The notes: generated from the sequence alone by a model not told the origin. 64,000 bases of DNA from CAZPAV01 sp964584755 (GCA_964584755.1 CAZPAV010000001.1:51214-115213); one strand, 5' to 3'. Positions 50,194-58,959 are shown, counted from the stretch's first letter. Numbers and translations: made by a program.

Positions 50194-50910
50194 GTGCGAC
50201 CACTGACACTCGACCAGGCATACCAGGCCGCGTACATCTGGCTCGACCACATCGGGGCGGCACCGACCTCGATCGCGGAACCGGCCAACGGCGTCGTCGA
50301 GCTCCGGTGCGAGGCCGTCCTCGCCCGCGTGCGCTGGAGCGAGAACCCCATCGGACAGGCCGCCGTCCTCGCCCTCCTCCGTGCCCGGCACGGTGAGGAC
50401 CGTCTCGCGCTCTTCTCGGTCGCCGGATTCACCCCGGGAGCGGTCTCCCTGGCCAACACCCAGGTCGTGGCGCTCCTCCGGCTCGACGAATCCGGCGGGG
50501 TCCACGCCGAGAACCCTCACGCCCAGCACATGATGCCCGAGGAGGCCCCACCGGCCCCGTTCGCCTCCGCGGCGAGACCCGCCGCAGCGGCCGGAGACCA
50601 CGTCATGGAGCCACCGGCGCCGCCCCCCGGCCTCCCCACCCCGGAGATCGAGATCGAGATCGATCCCGACGACTGGATCGACTGTCCCCGTTGCGGGCTC
50701 ACCCACCATCACCGCTCGAACTTCTGCATGTCCTGCGGAGCCAACCTCCACGAGAGTCCGGCCCTGAGCACACCCCCCGCACCGGAGGGGGGCGACCGCA
50801 CCCGGCCGGTCCCCCCGGCGCCCCCGGGCGCCCCCACCCTGCGGTGTCGTACCTGCGGCTCGGACGACATCGAGCTCATCCACCCCGGGTACGCGTCACG
50901 CGACGGATGA
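50194..50910 (+). CDS. Mrr-like domain (apparently inactive) fused to zinc ribbons
   Basis: A 238-residue protein. The first 100 residues resemble an Mrr-type restriction-endonuclease fold: RWSENPIGQAAVLALLRARHG and GEDRLALFSVAGFTPGAVSLA align with the RYSSPVG and GFTPSA regions of Mrr proteins. The catalytic Q-x-K position reads A-R-V, so nuclease activity is likely lost. A Pro/Ala linker follows, then CPRCGLTHHHRSNFCMSCG and a C-terminal CRTCG zinc ribbon. GTG 50194 has GGAG 9 nt upstream; ATG 50158 is possible. Its stop overlaps the methyltransferase start. A nucleic-acid-binding role is inferred. Confidence 0.6.
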   Translation: MRPLTLDQAYQAAYIWLDHIGAAPTSIAEPANGVVELRCEAVLARVRWSENPIGQAAVLALLRARHGEDRLALFSVAGFTPGAVSLANTQVVALLRLDESGGVHAENPHAQHMMPEEAPPAPFASAARPAAAAGDHVMEPPAPPPGLPTPEIEIEIDPDDWIDCPRCGLTHHHRSNFCMSCGANLHESPALSTPPAPEGGDRTRPVPPAPPGAPTLRCRTCGSDDIELIHPGYASRDG

Positions 50911-51704
50911 TCTGGGACCCGGATCTCTACGGTCGGTACGCCGCCGCACGCCGCCGCCCCGCCGAGGAGCTGCTCGCTCGGGTTCGCCATCCGAACCCTC
51001 GGCTCGTCGTCGATCTCGGATGCGGCCGGGGCGAGATGGCCCGGGCCATGGCGATCCGGTGGCCCGCGGCGACCGTCCTCGGCGTCGACCGGTCCGAGGA
51101 GATGCTCGCCGCGGCCGCCGCGGAGGAGGGTCGGGTCCGATGGGTCCACGCCGCCATCGAGCGCTGGCGCCCGCCCGGTCCCGTCGACGTCCTCTTCTCG
51201 AACGCCGCGCTCCACTGGCTTCCCGACCACGCCGGACTCCTGCCGGAACTCGTCGACACCCTCGCGCCCGGCGGCGTGCTCGCCGTGCAGATGCCGCTCT
51301 CCTGGGACGAGCCCTCACATCGCGCCCTGCGCGAGGTCCTCGCCGCGGGGGGAGTCGACCGCCGTCCCTGGGGATCGGACCGCCTCCGCTCCCGGTACGG
51401 ACGGCGTCCCGTGGCCGATCCGGAGTGGTACGAGGAGCTCCTCCGCCCACGACTCGAGGAGCTCGACATCTGGGTGACCCGCTACCTCCACGTCCTCGAC
51501 GGCGCCGACCCCGTCCTCTCCTGGGTGGCCGGGAGCCTGCTCCGCCCCCTCCTCGGCGAGCTCGACGCCCCGGCCCGCGAGGCGTTCCTCGAGCGGTACC
51601 GGGAGTGTCTGCGCCACGCGTACCCTCGCCGGGCCGACGGCACCACCCTGTTCCCCTTCCCGAGGCTCTTCATCGTCGGCCGCCGCTCCCACACGCCGGC
51701 GTGA
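50907..51704 (+). CDS. SAM-dependent methyltransferase (trans-aconitate methyltransferase-like)
   Basis: A 265-residue class I methyltransferase: WDPDLYGRYAAARRRPAEEL start, LVVDLGCGRGEMARAMA (SAM motif I), VLGVDRSEEMLAAA and DVLFSNAALHWLPDHAGLLP, the arrangement of Tam enzymes. FFPRLFIVGRR-like sequence closes the fold. Tam methylates trans-aconitate, but small-molecule specificity cannot be read. ATG 50907 overlaps the previous stop by 4 bp. Confidence 0.83.
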   Translation: MIWDPDLYGRYAAARRRPAEELLARVRHPNPRLVVDLGCGRGEMARAMAIRWPAATVLGVDRSEEMLAAAAAEEGRVRWVHAAIERWRPPGPVDVLFSNAALHWLPDHAGLLPELVDTLAPGGVLAVQMPLSWDEPSHRALREVLAAGGVDRRPWGSDRLRSRYGRRPVADPEWYEELLRPRLEELDIWVTRYLHVLDGADPVLSWVAGSLLRPLLGELDAPAREAFLERYRECLRHAYPRRADGTTLFPFPRLFIVGRRSHTPA

Positions 51705-51751
51705 GGCGAACCGGGGGAATGCCGGCCCCGCCACCCGGGGTTGCTCGCAGC

Positions 51752-52648
51752 ATGCATCGCCGGTCGTCGCCGCTCCTCCCCCTCCCCGGCATCGGCGCCG
51801 TCCACGGTGCCGGGCCCTGGCTGCGGCTCCTCACCGCCGAGGCCCTCCTCTTCGGGCCGGCCCGGTGGTTGCTCCTCGCGGCGGCCCGACGCGCCGGACG
51901 CCCGCCGCACCGGCTCGAACGCGTCTGGACCGCCGCGGCGAGCCGCGCCCTCGACCTGCGGATCGAGATGCGGGGACTCGAACACGTCGACCCCGAGGAA
52001 CGGTACGTGGTGGCACCGCTCCACGAGGGACTCGCCGACGTCCTCGCCCTCTCCCGACTCCCCCTCGATCTCGTCTACGCGGCCCGGGACGAGCTCTTCG
52101 CCTGGCGCATCCTCGGCGGCTACCTCTCCGCCTCCCGCCAGGTCCCGGTCCCCACCCACGACGGGGCTGCCGGCTACCGAGCCCTCCTCCGCGCCGCCCC
52201 CGAGGTGTTCGCCCGGGGAGCGAGCCTGGTGGTGTTCCCCCAAGGCACGATCCTCGGCATCGAGGCCGCGTTCCGGCCCGGGGCGTTCCGCCTCGCGGCC
52301 CACACCCGACGGCCCCTGCTCCCGGTCGTCGTCACCGGGACCCACCGCGTCTGGGAGCATCCCTACTCGCCCCTCGTCCGGCTCCACCACCGGGTCCGGC
52401 TCGAGGTCCTGCGGCCCGTGCCCGGACGGCTCGCGCCGGCGCGCATGCGGTCGCTGGAACGGGACATGAAAGCCCGCGCCCTGACCGGGAACCCCGGACC
52501 CCGGCGGTTCGTACCGGAACGCGACGGCTGGTGGGACGACTACCCCTACGAGATCGATCCCGCCTTCCCGCAGCTCGCCGCGGCCGTGGCTCGCCATCGA
52601 GCCGACGCCCGCCGGACGTCCCTCACGCCGGCACCACCTCGACGATGA
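51752..52648 (+). CDS. 1-acyl-glycerol-phosphate acyltransferase-like (PlsC) protein
   Basis: A 298-residue PlsC-domain protein. The catalytic H-x4-D is in VVAPLHEGLADVLALS, the second block in LVVFPQGTILGIEAAFRPGA (the FPQGT form of FPEGT), and VVVTGTHRVWEHPY is the fourth block. One hydrophobic N-terminal segment (about 26-46) would anchor it to the membrane. It transfers a fatty acyl chain, probably to lysophosphatidate or a related lipid. Its last 26 bp overlap the convergent nuclease-fold gene. Confidence 0.83.
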   Translation: MHRRSSPLLPLPGIGAVHGAGPWLRLLTAEALLFGPARWLLLAAARRAGRPPHRLERVWTAAASRALDLRIEMRGLEHVDPEERYVVAPLHEGLADVLALSRLPLDLVYAARDELFAWRILGGYLSASRQVPVPTHDGAAGYRALLRAAPEVFARGASLVVFPQGTILGIEAAFRPGAFRLAAHTRRPLLPVVVTGTHRVWEHPYSPLVRLHHRVRLEVLRPVPGRLAPARMRSLERDMKARALTGNPGPRRFVPERDGWWDDYPYEIDPAFPQLAAAVARHRADARRTSLTPAPPRR

Positions 52649-53291
52649 GCGCGGCGTGGTCGGAGCGCGGCACCGGCACCACCGACACCTCCGCCACGTC
52701 CACTCCTTCGCCGAAGACGTGGTCGATGCGCAGGACCCGCGGCAGACCGAAACGGTAGGACCAGGTCGGCGAGGGTCGGCGCCCGGACCGAGCCGCGGCC
52801 CGGGCCACCAGATCCCGCCGTCCTCGAGCCAGGCGTCGGTACGCCGGCCACAGGGGTGTCGCGTTCATGTCCCCCACCACGAGCCGGCACGGCGCGGGGG
52901 AGACGGCGAGGTGGCGCTCGAGGGCGTCGAGTTGCTCCCTCCGGGCCCGCACCGCCTCCCACCACGGGAAGTCCACCGGGTTCGCCAGGTGCATGCTCAC
53001 CACCTCGAGCCTCGGGAATCCCGGAGCCGAGAACCGGGCCCATCGTCCGGCACGGCGCTCGTGGGGGATCACGCCGAAGGTGGCGGGGAACCGCAGCGCG
53101 ACACCCCACCCCGCGGCGTCCGGACGCGGCCCGAGGAGCCGATAGGGGTACCGCGCCGCGATCACCTCCGCGACGGCCGGGGCGAGCTCCTGGATGGCGA
53201 CGACGTCCGGACGGTGCTCGTCGAGGAGCCCGGCGACGGCGTCGGGACGGGCATGGATCCCGTACAGGTTGGCGGTCATGACGCGCACCAT
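52623..53291 (-). CDS. Endonuclease/exonuclease/phosphatase-family protein
   Basis: A 222-residue EEP-fold hydrolase: RVMTANLYG at the start, DVVAIQELAPAV with the metal-binding Glu, VVSMHLANP, LVVGDMNATPLWP (catalytic D-x-N) and the final SDHAALIVEV (D-H pair). All key residues of Mg2+-dependent phosphodiesterases are present. It lacks a signal peptide. The substrate (DNA, lipid or sugar phosphate) is unknown. ATG 53291 is the first start before the fold. Confidence 0.87.
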   Translation of the reverse strand: MVRVMTANLYGIHARPDAVAGLLDEHRPDVVAIQELAPAVAEVIAARYPYRLLGPRPDAAGWGVALRFPATFGVIPHERRAGRWARFSAPGFPRLEVVSMHLANPVDFPWWEAVRARREQLDALERHLAVSPAPCRLVVGDMNATPLWPAYRRLARGRRDLVARAAARSGRRPSPTWSYRFGLPRVLRIDHVFGEGVDVAEVSVVPVPRSDHAALIVEVVPA

Positions 53292-53404
53292 GGAACGAGA
53301 GGCTACGCCGACCTCGGAGCTCGCGAACGTCGACCGTGCGCCCGACATCTCGCCGACCCTCCGCCCATCTTGCCCTCCCCCGAGGTTCGCGGCATGCTGG
53401 CGTC

Positions 53405-54400
53405 GTGCGCCGTCAGGTCCTCCACCGCCCCGGTCCACTCGCCGACCGACCGCTCCGGGAAGAGGACGGTCCCGATCCCCGACCCGGTCCCGGAGAGGTG
53501 CTCGTCGCGGTCGCCGCCTGCGGGGTCTGCCGGACCGACCTCCAGCTCGTGACCGGCGACCTGGAGCCCCGGCGACTCCCCGTCGTGCCCGGACACCAGG
53601 CGGTGGGGCGCATCGTCGCGGTGGGACCCGGCGGAGACGCCTCCCGGGTCGGTGAGCGGGTCGGCGTCGCCTGGCTCGCCGGCACCTGCGGGACCTGCCG
53701 CTTCTGTCGCACCGGCCGCGAGAACCTCTGCGAGCGAGCCACCTTCACCGGGTGGGATCGGGACGGCGGTTTCGCCGAACGTCTCGTGGCCCGTGCCGAC
53801 TTCTGCCTCCCGATTCCCGAGGGGTTCGACGACGACGCCGCCGCGCCCCTCCTCTGTGGCGGGGTCATCGGGTACCGTTCCCTCCGCCGCAGCGGCATCC
53901 GGCCCGGCGGCCGTCTCGGCCTGTACGGGTTCGGCGCCTCGGCCCTCCTCGCCATCCAGGTCGCGGTCCACTGGGATTGCGAGGTCTTCGTCGTCACCCG
54001 CTCCCCCGCGGACCGGCGCCGTGCCCTCGAGCTGGGCGCGGTCTGGACCGGCCCGCTCGAGGAACCTCCCCCCGTTCCCCTCGACGCGGCGATCACCTTC
54101 GCCCCCGTGGGGGAGGTCGTCGTGGCCGCCCTCGGCGCCCTCGACCGCGGAGGCACGGTGGCGGTGAACGCCATCCACCTGGACCGCATCCCCCCCTTCC
54201 CCTACGAGCTCCTGTGGTGGGAGCGGCAGATCCGCAGCGTCGCCAACTTCACCCGGCAGGACGCCCGGGAGTTCCTCGACCTCGCGGCGGGGATCCCGGT
54301 CCGGACCGTCGTCGACCGTTACCCCCGGCACGCCGCCGGTGACGCCTTGGCCGACCTCGCCGCAGGGCGGGTCCGCGGCGCGGCCGTCCTCGTCCCCTGA
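53405..54400 (+). CDS. Zinc-dependent alcohol dehydrogenase (AdhA/AdhP-like)
   Basis: A 331-residue medium-chain dehydrogenase. GEVLVAVAACGVCRTDLQLV has the catalytic-zinc cysteine, and VVPGHQAVGRIVAVGPG the zinc histidine with Q in place of the usual Glu. WLAGTCGTCRFCRTGRENLC is the structural zinc site with four cysteines. GLYGFGASALLAIQVA is the NAD(P)-binding loop. It oxidises alcohols or reduces aldehydes. GTG 53405 is chosen because it starts the typical VRRQVLHRPGPL strand; no SD is seen. Confidence 0.85.
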   Translation: MRRQVLHRPGPLADRPLREEDGPDPRPGPGEVLVAVAACGVCRTDLQLVTGDLEPRRLPVVPGHQAVGRIVAVGPGGDASRVGERVGVAWLAGTCGTCRFCRTGRENLCERATFTGWDRDGGFAERLVARADFCLPIPEGFDDDAAAPLLCGGVIGYRSLRRSGIRPGGRLGLYGFGASALLAIQVAVHWDCEVFVVTRSPADRRRALELGAVWTGPLEEPPPVPLDAAITFAPVGEVVVAALGALDRGGTVAVNAIHLDRIPPFPYELLWWERQIRSVANFTRQDAREFLDLAAGIPVRTVVDRYPRHAAGDALADLAAGRVRGAAVLVP

Positions 54401-54444
54401 TCGTCTGCCAGACTGGCCCGGTCGTCGAGACCTCGGAGCTCCCC

Positions 54445-55830
54445 ATGCCCCATCGCACCATCATCGAGCCCTTCCGGATCCACAGTATCCAGGCGATCGA
54501 CCTGCCCGACCGCGCCGAGCGCGAGGCCGCCCTGGAGCGGGCCGGCTTCAACCTCTTCGGACTCCACGCCGACGAGGTCGTCATCGACCTCCTCACCGAC
54601 TCGGGCACCGGCGCCATGTCCTCCCGCCAGTGGGCGGGGATGATGCTCGGCGACGAGTCGTACGCGGGAAGCCGCTCCTTCTACCGGTTCGAGGCGGCGG
54701 TGCAGGGCATCACCGGTTTCACCCACGTCATCCCCACCCACCAGGGACGCGCCGCCGAGAAGATCCTCTTCAGCGTCATGGTGGAGGAGGGCGACGTCGT
54801 CCCGAACAACACGCACTTCGACACGACCCGCGCCAACGTCGAGTACCAGGGCGGCGAGGCTCGGGATCTCGTCGTCCCCGAAGGCACCGATCCCTCCGCC
54901 GTCCTCCCCTTCAAGGGGAACATGGACGTCGACGCCCTGCGCCGGGCCATCGCCGAGGTCGGCCCCGAGCGCGTCCCGCTCGTCATGGTCACGATCACGA
55001 ACAACTCGGGGGGCGGCCAGCCCGTCTCGATGGCGAACCTCCGCGCCGTGCGCGCCGTCTGCGACGAGTACGCCATCCCGTTCTTCCTCGACGCCTGCCG
55101 GTTCGCCGAGAACGCCTGGTTCATCAAGCTCCGCGAGGACGGATACGCCGACAGGACGCCACGTGAGATCGCCCGGGAGATGTTCTCCCTCGCGGACGGA
55201 TGCACGATGTCGGCGAAGAAGGATGGCCTGGCCAACATCGGCGGCTTCCTCGCCATGAACGACCCCGACGTGGCGATGCAGTGCCGCAACCTGCTCATCC
55301 TCACGGAGGGGTTCCCCACCTACGGCGGGATGGCCGGGTACGACCTCGAGGCGGTGGCGGCGGGACTCGAGGAGGTCCTCGACGAGCACTACCTCCGGTA
55401 CCGCATCCGCTCCACCGAGTACCTCGCCGAGAAGGTCTCCGGTGCAGGGGTCCCGATCGTGCAGCCCCCCGGCGGACACGCGGTGTACCTCGACGCCCGC
55501 AGCCTCCTCCCCCACATCCCGCCCCACGAGTACCCGGCACAGTCGCTGGCGGTCGAGCTGTACCGCGACGGTGGCGTGCGCGGCGTGGAGATCGGAACCG
55601 TCATGTTCGGCCGGCCGGATCCCGACGGCGGCCCCGACGAGCCCGCACCGATGGAGCTCGTCCGCCTGGCGATCCCCCGACGCACCTACACCCAGAGCCA
55701 CATCGACTACGTGGCCGAGGTCGTCATCGACGTCGCCGAGCGGGCCGCCGATCTCCCCGGCTACCGCATCGTCGAGCAGGCGCCCTGGCTGCGACATTTC
55801 ACGGCGCGCTTCGCGCCCGTCACGTCCTGA
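54445..55830 (+). CDS. tnaA: Tryptophanase (beta-eliminating lyase family)
   Basis: A 461-residue PLP lyase: FGLHADEVVIDLLTDSGTGA, IPTHQGRAAEKI, HFDTTRANVEY, ITNNSGGGQPVSMANLRAV, MSAKKDGLANIGGFLAMND with the Schiff-base K259, and RRTYTQSHIDYV. The aspartate in FDTT is the tryptophanase form (tyrosine phenol-lyase has Thr there), and LLPHIPPHEYPAQSLAVELY also follows TnaA. It converts tryptophan to indole, pyruvate and ammonia. No tnaC-like leader was seen in the 44 bp upstream. Some residues around the lysine are closer to TPL, so specificity is not fully certain. Confidence 0.87.
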   Translation: MPHRTIIEPFRIHSIQAIDLPDRAEREAALERAGFNLFGLHADEVVIDLLTDSGTGAMSSRQWAGMMLGDESYAGSRSFYRFEAAVQGITGFTHVIPTHQGRAAEKILFSVMVEEGDVVPNNTHFDTTRANVEYQGGEARDLVVPEGTDPSAVLPFKGNMDVDALRRAIAEVGPERVPLVMVTITNNSGGGQPVSMANLRAVRAVCDEYAIPFFLDACRFAENAWFIKLREDGYADRTPREIAREMFSLADGCTMSAKKDGLANIGGFLAMNDPDVAMQCRNLLILTEGFPTYGGMAGYDLEAVAAGLEEVLDEHYLRYRIRSTEYLAEKVSGAGVPIVQPPGGHAVYLDARSLLPHIPPHEYPAQSLAVELYRDGGVRGVEIGTVMFGRPDPDGGPDEPAPMELVRLAIPRRTYTQSHIDYVAEVVIDVAERAADLPGYRIVEQAPWLRHFTARFAPVTS

Positions 55831-55833
55831 GCC

Positions 55834-56187
55834 ATGCCCGGCATCACCGTGACCGGAGCCGTCACGACGAGCCGGCTCCTCGAGGTCGCCGACCTGGAGG
55901 GCCTCGCCGGCGACGAGGGGGTGCCGATGGCTGCCGTCCTGGAACGGGTCGGCCCGCACCCCGAGGCCACCCATGCCACGGTCGGGTCCCGAGACGGCTC
56001 CTATCGCGCCTCGATCCCGCTCACCGATCTCGTCTTCCACGGCCGTCTTCGCCGCGGCGCGGACGGGAGCCTCCGGCTCCTCCTCGCCGGCACCACCCGA
56101 CGCTGCTTCAACGTCAAGGACGTGGGAGTCGTCGAGGTGACAGTCGGCCCGGTCCCCGACACGGTCCCCCACCCTCCGGAGGCGTGA
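55834..56187 (+). CDS. Small protein resembling part of a molybdopterin-binding oxidoreductase domain
   Basis: A 117-residue soluble protein. ATVGSRDGSYRASIPLTDLV and LRLLLAGTTRRCFNVKDVG resemble two conserved strands of the sulfite-oxidase-type molybdopterin-binding fold, at the end of which NVKxV is typical. It is far too short to be the whole domain, and the catalytic cysteine region is missing. It begins 3 bp after tnaA and is likely co-transcribed. It may be a stand-alone relic or adaptor; function unknown. Confidence 0.5.
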   Translation: MPGITVTGAVTTSRLLEVADLEGLAGDEGVPMAAVLERVGPHPEATHATVGSRDGSYRASIPLTDLVFHGRLRRGADGSLRLLLAGTTRRCFNVKDVGVVEVTVGPVPDTVPHPPEA

Positions 56188-56241
56188 TCCCGTCCCGGGA
56201 CGACCGCGAGCACGAGGGCCCGGATCCGATACCCTGGCGTC

Positions 56242-57570
56242 ATGACCTCGGGAACCCCCGGGCGGCTGCAGGGCTTCCTCGCGGCGCTCCGCACGGATTG
56301 GCGGGAGATCGGGGGGCTGGGCCGCCTGGCCATGATCGGGATCGTCCTCGCCTTCGCCCTGACCGTCGTGCTCGGGTTCTTCATCACCGCCAACGCCCGC
56401 ACCCACCTCCTCGAGGCACGGGCGGAGATGATCCACGCCGTCGTCCGTGAGCTCCCCCCGTTCCCCACGGATCGACCGGCCACGCCCGCCGAGTTCGAGG
56501 CCTTCGACACGGCGGTGCGCACGCGGCTCCTCGGGGGCGAGACGATCCGGGTCAAGCTGTGGGCCCCCGACGGCACGATCGTGTACGCCGACGCCCGCCC
56601 GCTGCGCGGCCGCACGTTTCCGCTGTCGCCCTCGGCCCGGATCGCCTTCTCGGGCGACGTCGGAGCCGGTATCGCCGGGACCTCCGACGCCGCCCACGCC
56701 CTGACCCGGGAGTCCGAGAGCCTCATCGAGGTCTACATCCCCTTCACCGTGCAGGAGGGCCGGGTCACCAGCGTGATCGAGGTCGAACAGCGCCTCACGG
56801 CACTCGACGCCGCCCTGGTGCGCATCACCCGAAGCACCTGGCTCGCCATCGGCCTGGGTCTCGCCGCCCTCGGCGCGTTCATGACGATGCTCATGGCCGC
56901 CCGCGCCCGGGATCTCAACCAACGCCGCCGCCAGGCCGAGCACCTGCTTCGTTCCTCTTTCAGCGCGCGCGAGGAGGAGCGGCGACGCATCGTGGGCGCC
57001 CTCCACGACGACATCGGTCAACCCCTGTACCGCCTCTTGTACGGACTCGGGGGTGCCCGCGCCAAGCTCACACCGGACCATCCCGCGGCACGTGAGCTCG
57101 AACGCCTCGAGGGCGTCGTGCGTGAGGTGGACGCGACGCTCCGCCGTGAGCTGCGCCTCCTCCACGAGGGCCTCGCCGCCGACGCCGGACTCGAGACGGC
57201 ACTCACCGACCTCGTGGCGATGACCCGGCGCGAGACGGACCTCGACGTGTCCGCTACGGTGGACCTCGTCGAGGAGCCGCCGGCCGTGTACGCCACGGCG
57301 CTCTACCGTGCCGCGAAGGAAGCCGTGACGAACGTCCGCAAGCACGCTCGAGCGAGATCGGTGCGGATCCTCCTCCGGGACCGCCGAGACCGCCTCGTCC
57401 TCGAGGTCGAGGACGACGGATCGGGCCCGGTGGGCGAGCCCGGCCTGGGTCTGACGACCACCCGGGAGCGATTCGAGGCTCTCGGCGGATCCGTCCAGCT
57501 CGTGTCGAGACGCCAGGGAGGAACCCTGTTCCGGGCCTGGCTCCCCCGCTCGTCGGACGGCGCGCCATGA
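56242..57570 (+). CDS. NarL-type sensor histidine kinase
   Basis: A 442-residue membrane kinase. Span 1 is at about 28-50, an extracytoplasmic sensor of about 130 residues follows (51-188), and span 2 is at about 195-220. HisKA_3 has the phosphorylated H255 in IVGALHDDIGQPLYRLL. The HATPase_c contains EAVTNVRKHARARSV, LEVEDDGSGP and GLGLTTTRERFEALGG. It passes phosphate to the response regulator whose start overlaps its stop. The stimulus is unknown; the downstream DosR-like box suggests oxygen, redox or NO. Confidence 0.9.
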   Translation: MTSGTPGRLQGFLAALRTDWREIGGLGRLAMIGIVLAFALTVVLGFFITANARTHLLEARAEMIHAVVRELPPFPTDRPATPAEFEAFDTAVRTRLLGGETIRVKLWAPDGTIVYADARPLRGRTFPLSPSARIAFSGDVGAGIAGTSDAAHALTRESESLIEVYIPFTVQEGRVTSVIEVEQRLTALDAALVRITRSTWLAIGLGLAALGAFMTMLMAARARDLNQRRRQAEHLLRSSFSAREEERRRIVGALHDDIGQPLYRLLYGLGGARAKLTPDHPAARELERLEGVVREVDATLRRELRLLHEGLAADAGLETALTDLVAMTRRETDLDVSATVDLVEEPPAVYATALYRAAKEAVTNVRKHARARSVRILLRDRRDRLVLEVEDDGSGPVGEPGLGLTTTRERFEALGGSVQLVSRRQGGTLFRAWLPRSSDGAP

Positions 57571-58190
57571 GGATCGTCCTGGCCGACGATCACCGGGTCG
57601 TTCGAGAGGGCATCCGCTACATGCTCGCCGACCGCCCCGATCTCGAGGTCGTGGGCGAGGTCGGCAACGGGCAGGACCTCCTCGCACAGCTCGAGGCCGA
57701 GCCTGTCGACGTCGTCCTGCTCGACGTGCGCATGCCCGGCATGACCGGCCTCGAGGCGCTCGCCCAGATCCGCGAGCGTTTCCCCGAGGTCCGGGTCGTC
57801 GTGCTGTCGATGCACGACCAGCCGGGATACGTCCGGCGGGCGATCGAGCTCGGCGCCGCCGGCTACCTGCTCAAGTCGTCGGGACGGGACGAGATCCTCC
57901 GCGCCCTCGCCGCCATCTCCCAGGGCCACTCCTACATCCAGGGAGAGCTCATGGAGCCTCTCATCGACTCGGTGGGCAGGCAGTCCCCGACGCCACGGCG
58001 CCTGCGACCTCGCGAGCGCCAGGTCCTCCAACTCGTCGCCGACGGCTACGAGAACAAGCAGATCGCCCGCGAGCTGGACCTCTCCGAGGCGACGGTCAAG
58101 ACGTATCTCCGCGCCATCTTCGACCGGCTCGGCGTCTCGAGCCGTGCGGAGGCGGTCGCGGTCGGGCTCCGTCTCGGCATCATCGAGTAG
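57567..58190 (+). CDS. NarL/LuxR-type response regulator
   Basis: A 207-residue regulator: receiver with MRIVLADDHRVVREGI and the phospho-accepting D53 in LLDVRMPGMTGLEAL, and K103 region LLKSSGRDE. The LuxR helix-turn-helix RPRERQVLQLVADGYENKQIAREL with SEATVKTYLRAIFDRLG is at about 145-200. It is coupled to the kinase gene (ATGA overlap). A DosR-type palindrome begins at its stop codon and may be its own binding site for the cupredoxin gene downstream. Confidence 0.92.
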   Translation: MRIVLADDHRVVREGIRYMLADRPDLEVVGEVGNGQDLLAQLEAEPVDVVLLDVRMPGMTGLEALAQIRERFPEVRVVVLSMHDQPGYVRRAIELGAAGYLLKSSGRDEILRALAAISQGHSYIQGELMEPLIDSVGRQSPTPRRLRPRERQVLQLVADGYENKQIARELDLSEATVKTYLRAIFDRLGVSSRAEAVAVGLRLGIIE

Positions 58191-58203
58191 GGCCGAAAGT
58201 CCC
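58190..58203. promoter_or_regulatory. DosR/DevR-like box
   Basis: GGGCCGAAAGTCCC matches the half-sites GGGAC-N4-GTCCC with one change (A to C). It lies directly after the response-regulator gene and 117 bp before the cupredoxin start. Confidence 0.5.
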
Positions 58204-58207
58204 ATGA

Positions 58208-58232
58208 CGGCCCCCTCGAACGGAGGGGGCCG
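58208..58232 (+). terminator. Hairpin after the two-component genes
   Basis: A 10-bp perfect stem (58208-58217 with 58223-58232) with a GAACG loop, 17 bp past the response-regulator stop. There is no T-run. Confidence 0.6.
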
Positions 58233-58320
58233 CCGACCCGATCGAACGACTTGTGGCCTCCGCGCACCTCCCACATGCTGTCCCGGGAAGGCACCCGTTC
58301 GCTGCCGCGGAGGACGCACC

Positions 58321-58893
58321 ATGCTCAAGAGCCTCGCCCTCGGTCTCGCCGTCGCCCTCGTCGCCACGGCGTGCGGCGCCGCCAACGCCTCGGCCCCCGG
58401 CACGACGTCTCCCCAGGCGGAACCCGCGGTGGCGACGACGTCCGCACCCCCGGCCCCACCCGCCTCGGCCGACGACGACGCGGACGGCGCCCACGCCTAC
58501 GTCCCGCCTGCCGCGTCGCCGGACCGCACCATCACCGTCACCCTCACCGAGTTCGCCATCGACGCGGACGCCGTCGAGATCACGGCCGGCGAGACGGTCC
58601 GCTTCGTGGTCACCAACTCCGGCAAGGTCCAACACGAGTTCCGGCTCTCCAACGCCGAGCGCATCGCCGAGCACCTCGCCGAGGGCCACCAGGGACACCA
58701 GATGGGCGAGATGGCCACCGGTGTCGTCATGGAGGAGCACAACGGCGATCTCCTCATGCTCCTCGATCCGGGAGAGACCGCCGAGCTCGTCCTGACCTTC
58801 CCCGAGGACACGACGTTCTTCACGGAGGTGGCCTGCATGATCCCCGGCCACTTCGAAGCCGGGATGCATCGCGACCTGGCCGTCACCGGCTGA
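58321..58893 (+). CDS. Cupredoxin-like lipoprotein
   Basis: A 190-residue exported lipoprotein: the lipobox VATAC gives C18, followed by a low-complexity Ala/Pro/Thr linker (about 20-60) and a plastocyanin-like beta domain. The type 1 copper ligands appear as His in KVQHEFRLS, then Cys, His and Met in EVACMIPGHFEAGMHRD. A His/Glu-rich insert (HLAEGHQGHQMGEM) could bind extra copper. It probably transfers electrons or handles copper outside the membrane. ATG 58321 has GGAGG upstream. It follows the NarL-type system and its box, and may be its target. Confidence 0.85.
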   Translation: MLKSLALGLAVALVATACGAANASAPGTTSPQAEPAVATTSAPPAPPASADDDADGAHAYVPPAASPDRTITVTLTEFAIDADAVEITAGETVRFVVTNSGKVQHEFRLSNAERIAEHLAEGHQGHQMGEMATGVVMEEHNGDLLMLLDPGETAELVLTFPEDTTFFTEVACMIPGHFEAGMHRDLAVTG

Positions 58894-58917
58894 GCCGCGG
58901 TCTTCCCTTCGTCGCAT

Positions 58918-58943
58918 CGACGCCCCCCGGGAAGGGGGCGTCG
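58918..58943 (+). terminator. Hairpin after the cupredoxin gene
   Basis: A 10-bp perfect stem (58918-58927 with 58934-58943) with a CGGGAA loop, 24 bp past the stop. It may serve both convergent genes. Confidence 0.65.
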
Positions 58944-58959
58944 GTGCGTCCGGGGTCGC

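Noticed and set aside
54445..55830. Tyrosine phenol-lyase instead of tryptophanase
   Set aside because: Some residues around the PLP lysine look TPL-like, but the FDTT aspartate and the LLPHIPPHEYPAQSL region follow tryptophanase. Left as the alternative.
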